Part shown: in pieces, positions 56,885 through 64,000 of the stretch
How positions within the stretch are numbered: position 1 is the first letter of the stretch
Layout of the letters: each line of letters opens with the position of its first letter
DNA from: Lamellibrachia satsuma
Taxonomy: Eukaryota; Annelida; Polychaeta; Sabellida; Siboglinidae
DNA: 64,000 nt
Assembly: GCA_033239005.1 (NCBI GenBank)
Contig: BSQZ01000001.1
Location: 839,501-903,500, forward strand
Direction of reading: 5' to 3'
Translations under genes and position numbers: made by a program
The notes under the pieces: generated by a model
Told to the model about the DNA's origin: nothing
Seen by the model: only the letters and a program-made list of their open reading frames with translations
Database searches by the model: none

Positions 56885-57345
56885 AGTTTTTATATAGTAT
56901 GGTATCCAGTCCTTTGGACTGTTCAAAGCTTCTTGCACTTCATCCCCTGGCAGACCTGTTCCTTTACACTTCACCCCCTGGCAGACCTGTTCCTTTACAC
57001 TTCACCCCCTGGCAGACCTGTTCCTTTACACTTCACCCCCTGGCAGACCTGTTCCTTTACACTTCACCCCCTGGCAGACCTGTTCCTTTACACTTCACCA
57101 CCTGGCAGACCTGTTCATTCTAACACCAATTTGACTTCTCTGGGAAACATTCAGTTACTACACAAAGACTATTCATTGACATATCCACCTGTCTGTAGCC
57201 AGGTACTCATTTATACAGCTGAGGGAACTGTGGCAACGTGGGGTGAACAAAATTGTCAAAGTTATGAAAAGGCAGCAAGAGGGTTCGAACCAAGGTGCTA
57301 TCGATTGAGAATCTGACGTTCTAAACATTGTGTCACCGCACCCCA
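56885..57345 (-). mobile_element. tRNA-derived SINE with internal minisatellite
   Basis: The minus-strand head has TTGGTTCGAACCC (B box) at about 57280-57295. The body is shared with 22090-22425. A 31-bp unit (CACCCCCTGGCAGACCTGTT), single in the other copy, is repeated six times at 56937-57120. Confidence 0.75.
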
Positions 57346-60321
57346 CACACTGTGTACAGCAATCACTAACTAGTTGATTAAACAGCTAAAATTTACATAA
57401 CTTTATACACTTTTATATTTTAGTCTAATTGTATAACAATAATTCAGAACTCAGAAATATTAATTTCTTCATTATGGAACACATAAGGATGAAAACAGTA
57501 ACAGTCTTTCATTACATCCTTCAAAGTGAATAGGCTTACATACAAAACAAAAAAATACACTATTTAATGCTAACTTCGAATATAGTCATAGATAACCAAT
57601 GCCACAGTGGAGTATTTGACTGAACAGACTCCTGTACTGTTGCGACCCCAGCAATTTTAAACATAGGATGAATGCCGTAAGTTGCTGCAGTGTTAGTGCT
57701 GTATAGCGCTGTAGTCGTAGGCCACCACTGCTGCTTGCAGTACGGTGAGTTGACAGCAATGTGTAATTTGTTAACCACGTTAACCACTCATGACAGCTAC
57801 ATGTTCCTTTGTTTTCACGTGATCTTCTATGTATCTTCTATCTTCTTCTAATATGCATAACACTTCGCCTCACTTGTCGACTTTCCGTATACATTCGGCA
57901 AGGACAGCAGTCACGAGCTCTTTCCTGCCATTATCTACGATAACTGATCTTTCTAACCAGTTCCAGCAAAAAACTAATTTTGGTTCCTTTATTTCGTCCA
58001 TATTAGCTTTGTCCCTGTTTACAACAGCCATTTTCACAGTCCCATCGACACAAACGTTATCAATAACATTTTTACTGCAGCATCTATTATCAGCAATATT
58101 GATTGATGGCACTATGGAGACGATTCGATTTTTAGTAAAATAATAATTGTTTTCAGTTATTTTTTTATTTTTAAATATTATTTTTACTAGTAAATCAGTT
58201 TATGTGTGTTTTAACCATGCTCTGGAAAAGACATTCATTTTATATTCAACAGAATGAAATTTGTTAACAGCACAAAATTGCTACCAACGAAATTTCACTT
58301 CATCTCGCATTAGAGACGCTATTAGTAGGACACATCGGAAACTGTATAATTGTTCATATTTCCCTCAAAAACAACTTTTCTAACAACTTGTCTGCCCTCA
58401 ATCGATGAAATAACTGTTTATGATTTAGAATATGGATATCTTGCACAAAGGTTTTTTCAGATTAATTGGGCCTAAAAATAAAACGAAGAACTAAAGATCC
58501 ATTGATGTGCGCGCCAAAAAAAGTGCTCCACTGTGCAGTGCATTCGGTCAATCACACAGATCAATCGAATGGGCTCGACATATAAATATCGAAGCAATTG
58601 TACGGTATCACCTGATTGGACTACCCAGGCCATTCATCCAATCAACAGCTTCGACACAATGAGATTCAGGAACAGTCCAAGGTTAACTCAAGTACCCAGC
58701 CCAAGTTGTACAACTAAACATGGCGGCGGATATATCAGTTTTTATTTACTGCCACAGTCACAATTTCCACATAGATTGACTTCTACACTCCACATATATT
58801 AAAATAAATTCTCAATGGATTTGCACTGATCTAAAAAAATTATATATTTGACAAACAAAAACACAGAGTTCCGTTTTTCCGCAGAAAATTCTCATCCCTG
58901 AAGAATATTTAAATGGGCTTAGAAAACATGTCAGCAACTGAATAAATAATTTCTTTTTACAGACAAATGAAATAAAGGTTTTTTCGTATTCATATTTGTA
59001 GTGCACAAGGATAGGTCTATGTAAACTGATCAGGACATTTTGTGGTAGTGGAGACATGGTTTTAGTTCACTGTTAAACCCAGTGAACCGAGAATAAACAA
59101 TTATCTATTGCAAGATGGCCAAGTCCTGTTCACTGTTTAACACTGAACAGGCCATTTAGTGAAGCCATGATGAAGCCTTGCCTCAAAATGCTCTTTCAGT
59201 AGACTTTGTTCAGAGACAATGCTGGCGATTTCTTTCACAAGTTATTCAATGAACGTTTTAACCTGATGCACCCTGAACACCGAAATTTCAGTGTTGGGAT
59301 GTAGTGTTCATATTGATCGCCATGTGGTGCCACATTCATTCGCTTTGGTTATGCTGTTGGTGCCCGGATGAAAACAACACATGTGCGGACGTTTTGAGCC
59401 ATTTCTAGAATCGATCCGTCAATTATTAGTATTTTTGCGAATTTTTTTAAAGTGACCGATATCTCGTCAACGTTTTACGATTCATGGTTATGACGACTAT
59501 GAGCGAGCAATGCATCTTTTGGGTTTTACATCCGATAATTCGGATGTAAATGACATTAGTAGCGGACAAGACAACGACATCGACGTGTCAATGATGTGTT
59601 ATTACTGTATTCATAGTCTTTTGACGTAACATTTGACTCACATTTGCAGAATTACTGCATTTATATTCCTTGAATTTTTCTTTTCCATAAGTTATTATAC
59701 TACAATACGTGGTGTGCTCTGATATATATGTCAGTAGATTACATGTACGCTACGAAACTTTCATTATTATGCATTTTGTGAACAGTTTTGTGTGCTTTAT
59801 ATGTATATATGCGATCAACGAAAATCATAGTACTTGCATGCTAATTGTAATATTTCACAGGAAAATGCAGATATTATTATAATTTCTGTTGCTGGTCATA
59901 GAGGACATGTAGGCCTACCTTGCAGTACCAAACTTGCCTCATTTTGTGCTTTATTGTGTCCATGAGTGACGAAATAAAACTAGATTTCGTATTTAATTTT
60001 TCACTTTGCGATTGTTTACATATGCTAATTATATGCTAATTAGCCTCAGTTAATCATAACATTGATAGTGTTACTACCATTGGTAAGATAAATATTCTGT
60101 GATTCAGAATATGTATATATTGTAAGGGTTTTGATGAAGACTTTACATGTTACAGTGCATTTCATAATCCCATGGGTTGAAACAAAATCAACTCCCCCAG
60201 AAATTCAGGGCTTATCAGGTTAACACCAGTGTGTGGTCTCTCAAGCATGACGCCAAAGATTTTTACCCAAATACTCAAGTGGTTTACTTCTCTGACCCTT
60301 CAGTGAAAATTATGGAAATAC

Positions 60322-60363
<42 letters not shown>

Positions 60364-60659
60364 AAATATATTGTTCTACATGAAAATACTGCCTAGTATG
60401 CTGCTTCAGGACAAACCTATTTTGTGTTGTGATCAGAATGGATTCTGGGCAGGTCAAGATTAGCACAGCTACATATCAAGTATAAGCTGTTTATGGTCAC
60501 TGAGTGTGTAGATCAAATCTACACGTAAAAGAAACTATTCACACCAAACTTCTGTGTGGTTTTAGGTGTTTGCCTGTAATGCTTAAAATCACATAAAAAC
60601 AATTAAATTGAGCAACTTCAACTTAATATACATAATATTATATAGTAAATAGCATATAA
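57346..60659. other. Upstream intron or flank, nothing recognised
   Basis: No missing CUB exon could be found. A minus-strand frame at 57870-58112 is open for 80 codons but has no family I know. A short palindrome CCTGTTCACTGTTTAACAC..GAACAGG lies at 59126-59152. A (TA)n run lies at 60330-60360. Confidence 0.4.
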
Positions 60660-61570
60660 TATATTTAGAGTATGTATGGGCTGTTGGATGAATTAAAAGA
60701 CCTCGGTATTGGCTGTTATATTGGTCAACATTTCTGTGGAGCTGCAGGATATACAGATGACATTATATTACTGTCCTACTAGTTCTGGGTTGCGAAAAAT
60801 GACTGAGGTGTATGAGAAATATGCCAAATGATGTGTTGTTTAATGGGTCAAAAAGCAAACTATTAGTGTACAACAAGAAGGATGCTTATCCGCATTTTTA
60901 AATAAATGGTATGGATGTTTGTACATGTGAGAAAACTATACATCTGGGAAATGTACTTAGCACAACCGATAAGTATGAAATGGTGTATCAAGAAATTGAA
61001 CTATAGTATAAATAGATTTATGTCTGAGTTTGGTTCACTTTAAACTGTCTTCAAAAACAGTATTGTTGTGCACTATAAGGATCTCAACTATGGCCACTGT
61101 GGCATGACAGTGTTAACAAGATGTGCATACAGTGGCGTAATGCTTTGCGTAAGGTATGGAAGCTACCATGTGGTTCCCACAGAGATTTAATACCATTAAT
61201 TGCTGAATGTATACCTTTAGATGTTGTTTTGGTCTATAGGCTTATAGTTTTACAGAACAGTAGCCTTGTCAGACAACATGGTTGTTAATTATATAGCAAA
61301 TAAAATGACATTAGCTTATAAGTCCATTATGAGCGAGAATGTAAGACACATTATGTCCAAATATGACATGGCCCACCATGAACTGTTGTATATGCCTATG
61401 AGTCCTATTAAGTATAAATGTAAAGAAACGTGGAATATCAATGTCAATGCTACATACTATGACAATGCAAAAATTATTTTTTAATTGGTGGAAATGAAAG
61501 ATTCTAAACATTGACGCCATCTTAAATAAGGAAGAATGTAATGCTGTGATTTCATATCTCAGCACAATAT
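60660..61570 (+). mobile_element. LINE reverse-transcriptase fragment with YTDD box
   Basis: Plus strand across frames: LLDELKDLGIGCYIGQHFCG, AAGYTDDIILLS (the catalytic Y-x-D-D box), then CTC.KTIHLGN, INRFMSEFGS, SLSDNMVVNYIANKMT-like and ENVRHIMSKYDMAHHELLYM. Several stops and frameshifts mark it as dead. Confidence 0.8.
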
Positions 61571-62040
61571 AATTAGTTTTCTAGCTGCTAACTTTTAATT
61601 TGTTTAATATGTACATATTTGTGGATCTTGAGTTCGAATAAAGATGATAATAATAAAAATATGCTATGGAATCATTATAATGTAATTTATGTTGATTATA
61701 AATGTTATGCAATGGTAAACTGTTTATAGTCGGAATGTTGGCTGCGGTTGTAAACAACTACGGTTGTATACCATCATGTGTGATGTTCAACATTAACAGT
61801 TTAGTAACAGAACTGATATGCACAGGGAAAGCTGTTAAGATATCAGATGATATATTGAGTTGTTGGATGAATCCACAGAAATTTGGCAGATACTGTTTCT
61901 GAGAAATGTTCTTTGCAAATAGTGGAATGATTGATGTATATCTACGAATGACGCACCAATTGCACATTTTATAATATTCCACTACTTAACTTTTATAACT
62001 CACAGCTGAGTAATTTGCATACAATGCATTTTTTGCAAGT
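61571..62040. other. Non-coding, nothing recognised
   Basis: AT-rich; short open frames on both strands only. Confidence 0.4.
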
Positions 62041-62049
62041 CCTGAATAT

Positions 62050-62134
62050 AATATACAAGAAAGGTAAAACGCCCCAACTTACCAACAGAGATAGGGAGAG
62101 AGATAGGGAGAGCGAGAGAGAGAGCGAGAGCGAG

Positions 62135-62199
<65 letters not shown>

Positions 62200-62226
62200 A
62201 ATACAAGAAAGGTAAAACAACCAGGG
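62050..62226. repeat. (GA)n microsatellite inside a stray 51-bp repeat unit
   Basis: ACAAGAAAGGTAAAAC...CCCCAACTTACCAACAGAGA lies left of the (GA)n run, and CAATACAAGAAAGGTAAAAC lies right of it. Both belong to the unit of the array at 62987-64000. Confidence 0.85.
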
Positions 62227-62986
62227 TAGGAAAAAAAATCAGATTAAAATTTTTTATTGTTTTATTTCAATAATTTTTTTTAAATCTTATATATACCTGA
62301 GTCTTAACAGAGGGTACACGATTTTAGACTGACAGAACATTATAGACTGAAAGAACATTATATTGGCAGTATAATTATAATATAGGTTGACTTAAAGTTA
62401 AAACAGCAACATAAATGTCACTTAAAAATATTGTATCAGAACGGTATTAGAACTGTCACCAGTGCTAACATTTGCATGTTGAAAAATACAATCACTTTAA
62501 ATCTATAGCAACTTTGTCATGTTTAACTGTAAACTCAGAAATATGACCGTTAAACAATTTGAAAAGTACTTTAGCAAAATAACCACTTTAAATCAAATGA
62601 ACACTCTAAAACAGACTACAAGCTTATATAGAGTAGATAACTATTATTAGACAGCATGCTGTGGCTGGCAATGACCTTTGTGGTCATTGTTGTTGAGAGG
62701 GTGAATTAGCACCCGTCCAGGGCTCAGTATACTCTAGTCAGACTGCAAATTGATACCACACTATGCTAATGCAGAGTCTCATTTCAGTCAACATACTGAA
62801 TTGGCAACAACTAGTACAAGTGTTTGCTTTTAAAGTGGCTTTTATCTCAGGACTTCTGATTTGAAAAGATGTTGCCTCTTAATTAAAGACAAGTCTTTGC
62901 GGCTTCACTGCATTCAGTATGCACAAATGTGCAAATGTCACCAAATTAGAATGAAACCACATCAGAAGAATATTATTCTAAAAACA
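62227..62986. other. Non-coding, nothing recognised
   Basis: AT-rich sequence between the stray unit and the main array. Confidence 0.4.
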
Positions 62987-64000
62987 ACCATTGCCCCAAC
63001 TTACCAACAGAGATAGCAATACAAGAAAGGTAAACAACTATTGCCCCAACTTACCAACAGAGATAGCAACACAAGAAAGGTAAAACAACCATTGCCCCAA
63101 CTTACCAACAGAGACATCACTACAAGAAAGGTAAAACAACTATTGCCCCAACTTACCAACAGAGATAGCAACACAAGAAAGGTAAAACAACCATTGCCCC
63201 AACTTACCAACATAGACATCACTACAAGAAAGGTAAAACAACCATTGCCCCAACTTACCAACAGAGACAGCAATACAAGAAAGGTAAAACAACCATTGCC
63301 CCAACTTACCAACAGATACAGCAATACAAGAAAGGTAAAACAACCATTGCCCCAACTTACCAACATAGACATCACTACAAGAAAGGTAAAACAACCATTT
63401 CCCCAACTTACCAACAGAGACATCACTACAAGAAAGGTAAAACAACCATTGCCCCAACTTACCAACAGAGAGAGCAACACAATAAAGGTAAAACAACCAC
63501 TGCCCCAACTTACCAACAGAGACATCACTACAAGAAAGGTAAAACAACCATTGCCCCAACTTACCAACAGAGACAGCAATACAAGAAAGGTAAAACAACC
63601 ATTGCCCCAACTTACCAACAGAGAGAGCAACACAATAAAGGTAAAACAACCACTGCCCCAACTTACCAACAGAGACATCACTACAAGAAAGGTAAAACAA
63701 CCATTGCCCCAACTTACCAACAGAGACAGCAATACAAGAAAGGTAAAACAACCATTGCCCCAACTTACCAACAGAGAGAGCAACACAATAAAGGTAAAAC
63801 AACCACTGCCCCAACTTACCAACAGAGACATCACTACAAGAAAGGTAAAACAACCATTGCCCCAACTTACCAACATAGACATCACTACAAGAAAGGTAAA
63901 ACAACCATTTCCCCAACTTACCAACAGAGACATCACTACAAGAAAGGTAAAACAACCATTGCCCCAACTTACCAACAGAGAGAGCAACACAAGAAAGGTA
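62987..64000. repeat. 51-bp minisatellite with donor and acceptor motifs, runs off the edge
   Basis: About 20 copies. The gene-strand unit reads CTCTGTTG/GTAAGTTGGGGC, then TTGTTTTACCTTTCTTG. Units ending in the ACATCACTACAAGAAAGG form (plus strand) also contain TTTCTTGTAG. Two minus frames stay open for over 300 codons because 51 is divisible by three. Confidence 0.95.

Noticed and set aside
57870..58112. 80-codon minus-strand frame upstream of MEGF8
   Set aside because: No CUB, signal-peptide or transposase feature that I can recognise, and no suitable splice phase for the missing exon.
63001..63990. 329- and 275-codon minus-strand frames in the 51-bp array
   Set aside because: The unit is divisible by three and lacks stops in two frames. 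The units contain splice motifs and look intronic, not coding.

Overview
This is animal nuclear DNA: small exons with GT-AG splice sites, long AT-rich introns, LINE, SINE and DNA-transposon debris, and a great deal of tandem-repeat DNA. One host gene is recognisable. It fills 10253-56827 on the minus strand and is an orthologue of MEGF8 (multiple EGF-like domains 8). I joined 34 coding exons whose intron phases all agree. They give an open frame of about 2,720 residues ending in a natural stop; the human protein, recalled from memory, is about 2,780-2,850. Only the signal peptide and first half of the first CUB domain are missing, and that first exon probably lies just past base 64000. The transposon mix (SGNH/tyrosine-recombinase element, CR1-like LINEs, Tigger-like element) would suit a mollusc or other lophotrochozoan, but that is a guess.

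Layout. 1-10252: the region downstream of the MEGF8 stop, with LINE fragments, a decayed pogo/Tigger-like transposase carrying a huge in-frame Ser/Pro/Ala/Gly repeat, tandem arrays, a small hAT-like MITE and probably the 3' UTR. 10253-56827: MEGF8. In protein order (right to left) it encodes CUB1 (part), two EGFs, kelch propeller 1, PSI and stem modules, EGF and laminin EGFs, CUB2, EGFs, kelch propeller 2, more PSI and laminin EGF modules, a membrane-proximal domain, a TM helix and a cytoplasmic tail with the MASRPFA motif. Introns hold LINE and SINE copies, a degraded SGNH/tyrosine-recombinase retroelement (40.4-42.85 kb), a 2.08-kb TIR element (49.8-51.9 kb) and many minisatellites. 56828-64000: upstream intron or flank with a SINE, a LINE fragment and a 51-bp array running off the right edge.

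Main discovery candidate. Several intronic minisatellites start exactly at exon edges and have copied the splice site itself. The donor of the 49055-49270 exon was amplified about 60 times (38-bp unit made of exon tail plus GTAAGT). The donor of the 34276-34501 exon was amplified 27 times with no length slip. The acceptor of the 19425-19683 exon was amplified about 11 times. The intron at 56077-56663 is largely decayed copies of its own 5' end. The 51-bp array at the right edge carries a donor of the phase needed by the missing first exon. This looks like repeated birth of tandem repeats at splice junctions within one gene, leaving dozens of decoy splice sites.

All calls come from reading the sequence and from memory of protein families; no database search was run.
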